DNA of 64,000 nucleotides from Pestalotiopsis fici W106-1 (taxonomy: Eukaryota; Ascomycota; Sordariomycetes; Amphisphaeriales; Sporocadaceae): contig NW_006917095.1 in NCBI RefSeq assembly GCF_000516985.1, forward strand, positions 2,671,077 through 2,735,076. The letters run 5' to 3'. Below, in pieces: positions 1 through 11,178 of the stretch. The notes beneath the pieces are model-generated. The model was given only the letters and a program-made list of their open reading frames with translations. It was not told the DNA's origin and searched no databases. The position numbers and the translations under genes are program-made. How positions within the stretch are numbered: the first letter of the stretch is position 1; the number at the start of each line of letters is the position of its first letter.

Positions 1-436
1 GCTTGGAACGATATATGACCCGGACGGTTATTCAATCTTTGAGTCACTTAAAGACCAAGTTAACAAAACAGAAAATCAACGCAGCAAAACGAAAATGACA
101 ATTATTACACAAAATTAACGAAATCAGCTTCCACCAGCGACGAGCAACGAACGAGGGGTCGTCTTGCTTAAACGTGCTTCCCCCAAGTCGACGGCTCAGC
201 CCCATGGCCGCGCTAAACTGTTTTGGATGACCGACCTGTATGCAGCATTGCAGCGCTAGACTCGTTGCGGCATCGGTAAAGAACATGAATTACGCCCTGC
301 CAGGCACATGGAACCCAAGGCTTTCTTTTGAGTTTTTGTATTTGGGTTACTGAGTTTAAATTTATGTACGTCCCGGTCTCGTATCAGAAAACATCATGAT
401 GCAAGAAAATATATCTACATCGGTGTCCAAATCCGT
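1..436. other. Left edge without a recognisable gene
   Basis: I see no convincing coding sequence or RNA gene here. It lies downstream of the stop codon of the minus-strand FAD oxidoreductase and probably contains its 3' UTR. The one reading frame of about 80 codons looks random in composition. Confidence 0.5.
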
Positions 437-1927
437 CTATGCTTGACCTAGCATCTTTGGTACGACTACATCATTGTTGAACCGCCACAGCGCTGTGCTG
501 GCCTGAGTGTGGAACGCGGCACCCGTGTAAAACATGGTGTTGTTCAGACCACCCTGCAACGCCGTCAGCTGCGCAAAGAATCCATCCCGAATCGCCTCAG
601 GCGAGACCTGCAAGTGAAACGGCGTGTGTGACTCAAAGATGAGCCACTCGACGGGCTCGGCGGCCGTCATGTTGCTGGCATCCTGGACCGTCGCAATTTG
701 CCGCTCAATGTACGACTTGACCAAGCCGTCGGTCAGGGTCGGGTTGTCGGCCGAGAACTTGACGTACCACACGTCGTCCAGCACCCCGGTCGGCTTCACG
801 TAGTAGAGGGCCGGCAGCACGGGAATGTTCATGACCGTCTCTTGCGCCGTGTTGTACACGGACTCGGACTGGTTTAGCCCCACGTTGCGGACGAGCCCCG
901 TCCAGTAGCCGTTGGTGGTTATGTACTGCGAGAACACGGCGTACTCCTCTGCCGTCAGGTCCCATCCGCGCAGATTGGTGAGAGTTGGCGGGATAGTCAG
1001 CAGGATCTGACCACACGACAGCAGCTTGAGACCCTCGTCGCGCGTCGAGATCAAGAGTTCGGGTCTGCCACTCGATGTGTTCTGGCGGTTGGCCGAGACA
1101 ATGACAGACTCTAGAAAGACATTCTCCGAACCAAGGAATTCTCCCGCCCGGAGGTAGAGCTGCGAGTTGTTGCCGTTGGCTTGGGTCAAGTATCCAGAAG
1201 CCGAGTACTGGAGGTCTTCCAGGTTGAAGTATTTGATCACATAAATCGTGGACAGATGCAGCAAATCGCCCATGCCTTCGCTGTACTGGTAGTATACTGG
1301 GAATGCTGCCGTAATGTTGTATTTTTCCAAGAACGCGCCAAAGGGGAGATAAAGATCTTCAGGGATGGGGTCAGGCAGGTCGTAGCCATAGAGCAGATAC
1401 GAATAGTTGTACAGGATGCCCGCAAGCTGTTGCAGAGCTGCCGCCTGAGCCTCGGCATCCGGCCAGTCCAACGTCGTCGCCGAGCCATTCCGGAAGTCGA
1501 CATTGCGCCGGGCCGAGCTGTACAGGGCGGCCGGCACGGACAAGTTGGCTGGCTGTCCGATCTGATTCGTCTGCACCGTCGACAGATTGAGGAGCGGCAC
1601 GTCAAACTTGGCAAAGAAATCGAGCACGTCGGGGATGGGTTGGTATACCAGGACGCCGATATCAACGGGCAGCTGCGTGTCCGGGTCGACGTACGTGTGC
1701 GTGTGACCCCCGAGAAAGTCGTTGCGTTCCACCACGGCCACCGTCTTACCGGCGTCAACGAGGCTCACGGCGGCATGGACACCGCTGGCTCCTCCGCCCA
1801 CGACGCAGACGTCTCTCTCGACCACCTCGGACCACTGGTCATAGTTGATGTCAAAGACTGACCACCCGGCAGCTTGGGCCGATGTTGCGGCGGCCAGTAG
1901 AACAATCCATTCCCTAGGGAGTTGCAT
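437..1927 (-). CDS. Secreted FAD-dependent oxidoreductase (amine-oxidase-like)
   Basis: Single-exon gene of 496 residues. I chose the ATG at 1927 because the protein then opens with a good signal peptide (MQLPREWIVLLAAATSAQA), while an upstream in-frame ATG at 1957 would bury it. After the signal comes a classic Rossmann FAD site: VCVVGGGASGVHAA (GxGxxG), then a beta strand ending in VVER that would bind the ribose, then FLGGHTHTY. Many N-x-S/T sites suit an extracellular glycoprotein. The family contains secreted fungal flavoproteins often annotated as beta-cyclopiazonate dehydrogenase or flavin amine oxidase. The substrate cannot be read from the sequence. No biosynthetic genes adjoin it, so a role in a metabolite cluster is not supported here. 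Confidence 0.85.
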   Translation of the reverse strand: MQLPREWIVLLAAATSAQAAGWSVFDINYDQWSEVVERDVCVVGGGASGVHAAVSLVDAGKTVAVVERNDFLGGHTHTYVDPDTQLPVDIGVLVYQPIPDVLDFFAKFDVPLLNLSTVQTNQIGQPANLSVPAALYSSARRNVDFRNGSATTLDWPDAEAQAAALQQLAGILYNYSYLLYGYDLPDPIPEDLYLPFGAFLEKYNITAAFPVYYQYSEGMGDLLHLSTIYVIKYFNLEDLQYSASGYLTQANGNNSQLYLRAGEFLGSENVFLESVIVSANRQNTSSGRPELLISTRDEGLKLLSCGQILLTIPPTLTNLRGWDLTAEEYAVFSQYITTNGYWTGLVRNVGLNQSESVYNTAQETVMNIPVLPALYYVKPTGVLDDVWYVKFSADNPTLTDGLVKSYIERQIATVQDASNMTAAEPVEWLIFESHTPFHLQVSPEAIRDGFFAQLTALQGGLNNTMFYTGAAFHTQASTALWRFNNDVVVPKMLGQA

Positions 1928-2664
1928 GATGTTTGACGTGCACACAGTCAAATACAATGTGAGAATATTGTATACAGCACGACACGATCTGCCTTGAGAT
2001 GGACACGCACGTCGACTGAGAATAAAAAAAAAAGGAAAGCCAGAGAGCTGACTCTCACTTAAGCATCTTTTTCAAGCCACACGTGCATTGATTCCCAGCT
2101 TTGCACCCCAGCTAGATGGGAAATTACATTCCAGTCAAGTCATGGAGTATGGTCTGATCCATGGCAACCCTGACCTTAAGTAAGCTTAGAGCTGAACCTC
2201 TGTCAGTATTCTGCGAATGTGGCACAGCCAAGAGGGCCTAATATTTTAGTATGTAAAGGGCAGGGTAACCTCAGGTCTTGGAGGCACTCAGGGCACTCTG
2301 CAGGGATCTCAAAGGATTCAATACCTTGCCCAGTACTATAACACTAACTAGGATCGGATGTAGGGGAGGCACTAAAAGATATCGTTCCAATGTCTTTTCT
2401 TCTTACCAACGGCAGATGCCGTGAATAAAAATAGTATCGCCATGCCCTATTGCCCCCTCCATGACGCTGCTAAAGATTTATCACGTCCGTACGGGATATC
2501 ATATGATCATCATGAACAATGTAGAAAGTATGAGAACAAAACAAGAGGACATTTTTCAACTCTGACGCACATCATATGGTATCTTAAAGTACAGCGGAAC
2601 AGCCGCTCGGGTCAATAAATCTCGCTACCATGAAATTTGTATGTAGTTCAAATGGCACAAATCT
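1928..2664. other. Intergenic: FAD oxidoreductase promoter and upstream gene 3' UTR
   Basis: This holds the promoter of the minus-strand oxidoreductase and the 3' end of the TPR/TIR-like gene. No gene or structural RNA is visible. Short plus-strand frames at 2421-2618 look fortuitous. Confidence 0.5.
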
Positions 2665-4661
2665 TTACTTTGCTCCATTACCTAGGAACTTTCTCTGCCG
2701 GAAAAGAAATTCTATCGCGGGTCTGTCCTCTGCACGCGTGACGTGCAACCGGGAAATATCCTCGACAATCGGTCGACTAAACTCTTGCAAACGATTCTCA
2801 GCAAAGTTATGCTCATACCACTTGTGCACCCCGAATGACTGTTTGATGGTTTGTTCGAGAGCTGCTTCAACGGCACACCAACCTCTCTCGAAGAAACCCG
2901 GTTCGTTGAGGGTAATCATCACGTCGCATTGGGTCGTAATGATGGGAAGTGCTTTAATGCCCGGATCTGCATTTTCTTGGTTGATGCAAGCACAGTCCTA
3001 ATAATGTGGCCGTCGAAATTAGAAGTGCTCGACAGAAAATAAATGCAAGCAGGGCTTGTACTCACCAACCATATGTATAGATTTCTGCCATCAAGGCCAC
3101 CACTACCATCCCAGCAGTCTCTGTTGGATATCTCGAGCAGCGACTCGAGAGAATTACACATTCTGCCATACTGGGTGCCCTCTCCGTACCGTGTCTCGAC
3201 AGCGTCATCCGGACGACTTTCAAGGGGCAGTCTCCATCTGTAAGAAAAGAAGACGACACAATCCTTGGTGGTCTTCTCACTTTTAGCGGCGCGGATACTC
3301 GAGTATTCCCGTGTGATTCCGTCAGTGAAGAGCGGAAGTCGTCCATGGGCGATAAAGTCCGAGTAGGGCACCACCCGCAGCTGATCAAAACTGGCCATTT
3401 TGGCCTCGTCATTCTTTAGTATATCGGCGTAGCTATCGCGGACTTTTTGCACCACGTCTCTGCCACCCTTCATCAGATTTGGTCTTAAACATTCTTGGAA
3501 AACCTCTCGATAGTGCTTCTTGAGGACAGACTCTTCTTCCAGCCTCTTGATTGTTTCAGCACGCCTTGACTCGTCCTTTTCCGCCTCATTGTAGTTGCCT
3601 TCCCGGAGTCTTTGAAGCACAACCCGCTTCATCTCGGCGGATTCTTGAAAAACGGTATAATCGAGAGCATTGTAACCATGTTCATCGTACTGTTCCATGT
3701 TCAAACCTAATTCTTTAATCGTAATCTCTTCCAGATACTTTGGGTAATGCTCGAGAGGTTCCCTGCACAAGGCAACAATGCTTGTGCAAGTATCCAGGTG
3801 ATCATCTCGAAATCCCAGACACTTTTTAGCCAGGTCCATCTTTCGATTCTTGAGGAGTGCATAGCCGTAGAAGAAGCGCGATAGGCCCCGGACGGTGGAA
3901 TCATGAGAGTGCTGCGTCAAGGCCTGCGATTTCTCGCCGCATCTCAAAGCTTCCTCCAGCTCGTTATTCGTCACGCGAGCAAGTGTCAGACGATCGTAAC
4001 CAATAGATTCCCAAGTATGTGCCTGCTGTATTAGCGATGCATGAAAGTCATAATCTGAATCCTCGGTGCTCGGGTCCTGTCGTAATACTGCCTGTAGGGT
4101 CTGGGCTCTTTGCACGCGCTCCTCGACCTGGAGTATGGACTCGTGCAGTAAATCCGTGTTGCCATCATCCAGTGATCGGAGGTAGTTGATCAACCCAACA
4201 TTGCCAATGGCACGGCAAGCTTGGGCATCTGCTTGCAGTGCTCGGTGCTTATGCTTCAGCAGACCGTGATCATGATAGCTCTGCCACTCCACCTTGGCAA
4301 GATCTTTGGCGTCCTCGTACTGGTCCTTGGCAGCGTTCAGGGCCTTGGAGGCTTCCACCGGCTGTGCATGTTGGTACACAATGGCCAACTCGCCGAGAAT
4401 GTGAATGCGCTGCAGCTCGTCCACCCTGGTAATAGCCAGGGCTTGTTCGAGGTAACTTGTCGCGTTCTTGACTCGGCCCAGACGCCGTTCGACTGCGCCC
4501 AGTTCGTAGAGAACCCTCTGCCTCCATTGGTCGACGAAATTCTCGGCAGATTTAAGCTCTCGAAAGGCGTCTTCCCATTGTGCAAGCCGACGATGTTTTG
4601 ATGCTTCCGCCAAGTGGTTGGTGTACTGATTGAATGCAACATTGGCCTCGTTCTCCATCAT
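2665..4661 (-). CDS. TPR protein with C-terminal TIR-like domain
   Basis: Two exons, complement(join(2665..2997,3066..4661)), 642 residues. The 68-nt intron runs GTGAGT to TTATTAG on the minus strand. It joins NLYIWL to DCACINQEN in frame. Residues about 10-320 are helical TPR-type repeats (for example YLEQALAI, ALRCGEKSQAL). A short ankyrin-like unit (DEHGYNALDYTVF) lies near 330-350. From about 466 the protein reads VVFFSYRW, then the CINQ strand near 536, then ERGWCAVEAALEQ near 570-580. The S-Y-R-W start and W-C-x-x-E helix resemble TIR folds, in which that glutamate (here about E576) is catalytic in NAD-cleaving members. Enzyme activity is inferred, not shown. TPR-TIR proteins occur among fungal non-self-recognition receptors, but no NTPase domain is present. 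Both adjacent ATGs (4661, 4658) are possible starts. Confidence 0.8.
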
Positions 4662-6363
4662 GAGGCTTTGTAGATACCTCGTTGCTTAGTGGTGAATAAA
4701 GAGATGGATAGAAAGCTACGATCTTGAGGACTTTCGAGACCGAGCTAGAGCAGCAATAGAAAGTTTGAAACCAAAATCAAGTAAAAGCCTCATGGGGAGA
4801 AAGAGTTTAAGAACAGAACAAACTCGAATCTGACGCGGGGGAACACTAGAGCATGGCGTTCTGCTGCCTTCCACAGCCTCGCCGTACACATTGGCCGGTA
4901 GAGACCAATGAAAACGTCCTATGCTGACCAGCTGCGTGCATGGTATCTCTGGCCCCCATAACTCGTACTGACCGACCTGCACGCCGCTACACACTGTGGG
5001 TAAACCTGGACGGATGCAACACCCGAAGAACATCCCCATAGCTTCCGATAAGTATATACCGCAGCCCACCAATCGAGCTGGCCCGCTTTGGTCTCACGAT
5101 GCGAAGCGCTCATCGGGTGGCACCTATTGAGTAATCAGACAGTGCAGTGCCGTCCATATAGATTTCCCGCGCTAAGCGCACCTATATACTTACCTGTTAG
5201 GAAGTACCAGACAGGATCGTGGACAGCGACGCCGAGGATGCGTTACTTCTTGAGAGATTTTTAAACCAGATTCTGGTCCCATCATTGTGGATGATTTGAA
5301 AAAATGGTATCTTCACTGATGAGGATGGAGAATCATTTTGTGCATGTAAAGCAGAGAGAGCCTGGGGGGCTGTGGAAGCTCCCATACTGAGCGAATGATT
5401 TCAAAGTGAGACGCCATTTATTGGCCCTCCAAGATACTTACTGTGATCGGAGGTAGAAAACCGTGCAGAAACAAACAAGTGTGGGATCGATGATGCCTTG
5501 TAGACAGAAGAAGAGTTAAAGCTCCCGCTGCCAAGGAAGTTCTGGTTACTAGATCACCCCTCCTTAGCACTAGAACCGTACCTTTCGACGTTCTACCACT
5601 TGTAGGCAACCAGGTACACCAGAGGTGGTTTTGGGTACAGAAGAAACATGCAAAGCTTGAACCCATTGGCATTTGATCGAGTGAATGATTAATTGAACAA
5701 GAACATACATACGTCCATTCTATTGTACACGTCCCATGCACTCACTCACAGCCGTCAAACAATAGACTACTGCACCCTCCAAAATCATGCCTAATCACCA
5801 TAGTACACGTCGCTGGTGCCCAAAAACCCAACCACACCCATACCATGACCATTGTCCACGGCAGACAATGAGTCACGGAATGTGGCAGTATGTAAGCAAA
5901 ACGATTCAAATGTAGGGGGAAATCCAAAATGACGACATAAAAGTACAGGCCAATTTGCCACAACTGATCTGAAACGCATACACTTCTTCCCTCGAAACTC
6001 TCAAGGCGCTCCCCTTCTTGATGAGAGTGAAAGGAAAAAAAGACCTCCGCGAACCTCAATTCAAGTCAAACCGTCACTAAATGTATGAGAAAAAGAAAAA
6101 AGAAATTCATGATTATTCGTTCCGACGGCGTACACCTCTCATCATACATACCCTCTCGCCAATGGCTCACACAACGGCAGGGCCTCGGGTCTCCCAGATT
6201 ACTGCCCAACACTGGTTTTCTGAAATGAGGAGGAAGAGTTTTCCAAGAGATATCGCTGCCACCAAGGTATCATAAGTCGTTAAGTTTGTTTGTCCTGTTC
6301 CTTCCAATGAAAAAAAAATTGAGGTCTTTTTTTTTCTCCGTCACTTTTTTCTTTTTCCCTGTT
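4662..6363. other. Intergenic without a supported gene
   Basis: About 1.7 kb between two minus-strand genes. It contains the promoter of the TPR/TIR-like gene and the 3' flank of the next gene. Frames at 4716-5072 and 5418-5741 show no family features, no intron logic and biased composition, so I do not call them genes. Confidence 0.45.
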
Positions 6364-7797
6364 TTAACGGAAACGAGCTGCGGCTGCAGCGCTTCTTTCC
6401 TTAATCTGTTGATCTGTTGAAATATATAACCTGTCCAGGTAGTCCATGGCGGCGGCATCTTTCAAGATTTTGGCCACCTGGATACCAGCGCTGATTAGTT
6501 GAAGGATGTTTCTGTCATCCTTGAGTGGTCTTGATTGATGCTTTGCGGCGTGGCGCATCTCTATTGAAAATGGTCAGTCAAGATGTCACGACCACTGAGC
6601 TTTTCTTCCTCTTTCTTGTTTCTTTTTCTTCATCTTGGAGAGTCACTTACCCAACGAGTTTTCCAAGATGGTGACAAATTGCTTAATTTGTCCATTGTAC
6701 AAAACCCTGGCCTGTAGATACATCAAGTCAGTCATGGTAACAACCACACGAAAGGTCATCGGTGCAAAAGGCACGTATTCTCCAGTCACCAACCAGAAGG
6801 CCTCGGGGATAAAGGGAAAAAAGCTTACGGGAATTCTCCTCTTGGTTGCTAGCCGCTTGAGTAAGTAAACCCATTCGGTCCATTCCCGATCCTGCGGGCG
6901 CTCGACGGGCCTCATGTCCTGAGTGAGAGGGATAGGAAATTGGTATTTTGCGACAAAGTCATAGGCGCACTGCGACAGCCGGTCATTCACTTGATTTAGG
7001 ACACTGTCCTGTTCCTGCACGAGCAGGTTGGTCGGCAGGTGCGGCAGGTCACGCTCCTGCATGGCAATGTAGCTCGGCGGCGGCCGCTGCAGAAACTGAT
7101 GGGGACCGTCAAACTCGTCCCGGTTCGACGGGCGCCGCTGGGGGCGGCCAGAGACACTTTTTCCCGTGGTAGTACCGCTCCTGGAGGACGAAGAGGGCTT
7201 TCCATTACTGGACAGAGACAGGCCGGCAGCTCCATTCTCGAATCCATAGTCGGACGGGCCGGGAGAGGTGATGATGTCGTCCACAGAGTCCGTGGGAGAG
7301 TAGCCCGCCCGGGCGTCCCAAATGTGGGAAGAGCTGCTCGACGCAGGACCGGCAGTGGTGGTATACACTCCGGACAGCGGCCGGGAGGTGTGGACCGGGG
7401 ATGAGGAGAAGATGGCAGACTCGGGTCGGCCGCTCGCGGTGTCGAAGAATGACGCACTGACTGGGATACTATACGAGGGTCCCGGTCCACTCGTCGTGTA
7501 TGGAACGCTTTATTTTCGGATCTGGTTATTGGGGATCGTCCGCATCGGAGGGAGGTTCTATCGGTATGATTTTTCCTTACCTTGGCCTAGGGTAACTATT
7601 ATCAAAAGTGTTACCGTTGTATGGATCGCTATAAGCGACACTTTTTATTCGAGGAACAAAGTCAGCCTGGTTTTTTCTTTCTTTCTTTCGGTCATGGATA
7701 TTTGGACGACGGGAGTCCGAATGGGGAGGTAGGTATGTAGGTTAGGTATGAAATCGCACCTGCGGGATGAGTTCCAGGGTCCGGGTCCGGATGACAT
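6364..7797 (-). CDS. Conserved-looking protein of unknown function, multi-exon
   Basis: I do not recognise the family. Proposed exons: complement(join(6364..6560,6651..7507,7581..7676,7760..7797)). The 90-nt 3' intron (GTAAGT to CAATAG) joins ILENSL to EMRHAAKH in frame. The 73-nt intron (GTAAGG to AAAG) joins SYPRP to SVPYTTS. The coding frame clearly runs upstream of 7368, where no ATG exists, so the 5' exons are needed. The first exon (MSSGPGPWNSSR) and its junction are tentative. The N-terminal half is serine/proline/glycine-rich and probably disordered. The C-terminal half is ordered: LLVQEQDSVLNQVNDRLSQC, a WTEWVYLLKRLA segment, PVSFFPFIPEAFWLVTGEY, and a closing helix (ISAGIQVAKILKDAAAMDYL). 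Predicted length is about 395 residues. Confidence 0.6.
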
Positions 7798-10700
7798 TGC
7801 AGTGGTTCTATAAAGTACGTCCTGCTGGGCCATTTCTCGGGGGGCGCAAAACGTCCGAAAGGGGAAAGAAAAGAGCAACCTCGAAGACTATATCGAGGGG
7901 ACACAACGACAGTATAAGAAAGCTTCGGGGGGCTCCTCGAAGCGTCAGCCTTCCCTGTTGTGGCAGATTTGGGGCTCCTTTGGGGCTTGTCCTTGAGCAG
8001 AGAGATCCAGATCTTTTTTTTCTTCCGGGAGAACCTAGGGGATACCGAACGGAATGTGAAGCTCAAACGGGGATATACTTGTTTGTCCGTGGAGCGGTGT
8101 GCTCAACGCTTCCGAATGACTGGAAGGAACTATTGGGGCCCTATAATTTTCTGGTCCCAAGTGATTTCCGAGAGTCCGGTCCTTGGTGGATTGAAGATGA
8201 AGAATCTGGAAGTCCGAGTGGTTGAAGATGTCAAAGTACCCCCATGGGCAAACGGTACTCTGATTAGCAACTCTGGCTGACTTTCCTTCGTTGCGTACTG
8301 GCGTCCTGGCTTATGAGGTTGGGAACGAACTCACTGGTTCTGCTGGGCGAGGCGGGTGTGGTTTTTTTATGGTCCATCAGTATAAGTACGGCCCCTACCT
8401 AGTTAACCTAGTGGCTCGAGACCATAATTGAGATTTCGCCACTTGGTCAGTATCAAGGAGCTGGGGCACTCTCGGGTAGATTGACCTTTTCTTGAAGCAG
8501 ATACGTCTTAAGCGCCCCGTATGTAAGTCATGTCCGGGGTACTCAGGGCCGCCCTTTGATAGATAGCAGCGTCACCTACATCAAGAGGTTGGTTCGTGAC
8601 CCGAGCTTCCAGAATTTCCCGCTCGGTTTGTTTTTTTCTTTCTGACTTGCTTGCTTGCTTCCCAACGGGCGAGGATCTGCCCTGTAAAGGGTAAGCTGAT
8701 TTCCCGCAGGCAGCGAGAGGCAAGCAAAGGCAAGCAAGACCAAGAAACTCAATTGCTTTAGCATTTCGGACTGGGAACACCCTGGGAGGCGTTGCAACTC
8801 AAGCTGGATAGCAGAGCGTTGCCAGGACGGGCGAAGAACGAAAGACGTTACCCCCCAAACACCAACACGCGGGATCATCCTTTCCCGAATCGAGCATAGG
8901 GCATCAATTGGGCTCCGAAATGGGGGGTTTTTTTGACAGGAGCCCAACCACCATTGCGACAACGCGGCATTAGTTTTTTTATTACATTATAAACGGGCGG
9001 ACTTTTTTTTTTGTTTGTTCTTCAGGGAACTACCCTGGGAGTAATAGCGAGGACTTTCTTTTCTTTGGGCAGTTGCTACAGGATTTGGGTATAGCAGTAG
9101 GTATCTACCTATCTAACCATTGTCGCGAGGAGATGGATCACTATGATATGATATTACAATAGCCATCATGAGCCTGATCATCGCTTCGCCAGCTGGTCCG
9201 CCGCCCTCCACCAGGCAGTAAGTAGCGCCCCTCCGCCCAAGTAATTAGTGGCCACATGGACAGCAGAAAAGTGTCAATAACGACTGGCCATTAATTACTG
9301 TTGGGGGGGCTTCGCGCGGCTCTAGAAATAAACATATCCCGTGGCAGAATGAAATGTAAAGAGGATCCTACTACCAGGCAGCCTGAAGAGACGAAAATTT
9401 TATGCAATGAACCTCGAGCGTTGTCATTATGGAGCATTTTCAGACACAATAGAAGTTGCACACAGTGACCCCAGATATATAGTGTCAGGACGCACGGGCG
9501 GCTCGGGCTCGGGCAGCTTTTTGGCGACAGTGCTCGCCTGGGGGAAGCTGCTAATAATAACTTTTGGTACACTGCACACGCGATAAATGTGGGAGGGACC
9601 CAACTACAAAACAGACCACCAAGAGTCCCAAGTATGGCCTTGATCTCCAATACTACACAGTAGATGACCAACAGGCAACCATATAAAGTCATCAGATTGC
9701 CGCGAGCCTACCAGAATCGCTCGCTGGTCTACGCCCTTGAGCACCATACCTACACACAAGGGCCTTTGTCCTCAAATAGAACGACAGATCGGGTGTTCGA
9801 TCCACTTTCATGGATGTGTTTTGTAGATGAGAGAGATCACATGCATGATCTGTGGAGTTGCTCTGCCTTATTCAGCCACGTGCTTGCTCTTTGCCAAGTG
9901 ACAGTCAGCAGGCTGAGCTGCTCTTCATCACTTATTGTTCAGACGAAACCAGATCTTCTGAACAGCCCGTTCATTTTTGGAATGACAAGACGAATTAGAG
10001 GAAAACGAAGCGACTGGCTCATGCGTCATTACGGGTTCCTCGCAGTCTTATTTAGATTTTCGAATCCTGTGTAGCGGAGCGGAAAGTCTGAGGTGCTCGG
10101 CTCGGGACCGACGGTTGTCGTACGACTCCTGCCGCGGTGTAACACCATAGTTGACAGAAGTTGTAGTGGAATGTGTGACAGGCTATCTATAGCATTTCCA
10201 TGATACTCAATGTCAGAAAAAAGCACAATGACTGAAGAAATTGGGCGAATCTATCTTGCAGATGCAATGCATCTTGAAATGATGCAACATCCATACTTCT
10301 TTATTGATTTCATAGGGCTGGAGCCATGCCAGGAACCAGCCAAATCTCCAACGGTCAAAGCGCCACAATCCCATGGCCTTTGGGTCGATGTCCCTGTCAC
10401 CGTATTGAAAGATATAAAGACAATGAATATATCGTTAGATGTTCCGACATGCTATTCAAAGGCCCCGACAATCATCACAAGGTATGTAGAAGGCACATTC
10501 ATACCCGCTACAACATGGAATGATCGCACATATTTTTGTTATTTCTTTTTCGCTTTGGTGTACCGTCAAGTCTACCTGGGGAGGCTTTATGTTACATTTT
10601 GCTTTTAATAACACCTGCGAAGTGACTTCAAGTGGTCGCTTGGGAATGTGGAAGGATTGAGAAGCTACGCCCTGTTCAGTACTGCTCGGTCAGGGGGGAC

Positions 10701-11178
10701 TGGCTCATTATCCCTGCGCAGTCAGCCATAAAATGCCCTACAGAGAATCCTTGGGGGCCGTCCCGACTCCAGTAGGGAGGATTCTTCCAATCATCGGTCC
10801 CGAATGATCTCACTGTTCCTTCAAAGAGAGAAAAAAGCCGTTGTCGCGAAAAGAGAGGGTCAGAATGCGAACGGGCAAGGGGGGAGGGGGTTAAACGAGA
10901 GACCACCCCTCCGTTCCCGTGGGCTGGCGGCTACACGATACATGCTTGGCCGTTGACAGAAAAAACAAAAATTGAAATACGTCTGCCTTGAAAAATAAAG
11001 AGATAGGCAGAAATATAACCTAAATCGTGGTACATCTTTGCGAGAAGATGCAGCAACGTCTGCAAACGAACGCATACTACTACCGAGTAGACGATTTTCT
11101 GCAAGATCACGAGGACTCATCAGATACATGGCCATCGTCCACTATCACGTACAACCACTCATGCCAGGCAACCTCATA
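7798..11178. other. Divergent intergenic region, about 3.4 kb
   Basis: This lies between a minus-strand and a plus-strand gene start, so it holds both promoters. I see no supported gene. Several frames of 90-136 codons are present on both strands but look random. It includes GTAGGT/ACCTAC-type microsatellite-like sequence near 7730 and an imperfect inverted GCTT/AAGC repeat near 8.65-8.74 kb. Confidence 0.45.
8643..8741. repeat. Imperfect inverted repeat of GCTT / AAGC units
   Basis: A left arm of three to four GCTT units (CTTGCTTGCTTGCTT, near 8646-8660) faces a right arm near 8719-8738 (AAGCAAAGGCAAGCAAG). The arms could pair imperfectly around a spacer of about 60 bases. The function is unknown and it may be a chance microsatellite product. 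Confidence 0.35.

Noticed and set aside
7767..8280. Plus-strand frames of 106-152 codons
   Set aside because: They overlap the 5' exon of the minus-strand gene and promoter sequence, and contain runs such as FFFF from poly-T; no domain or splice support.
10210..10608. 132-codon plus-strand frame
   Set aside because: Starts with several plausible residues but ends in low-complexity aromatic sequence, with no family motif and no intron evidence.
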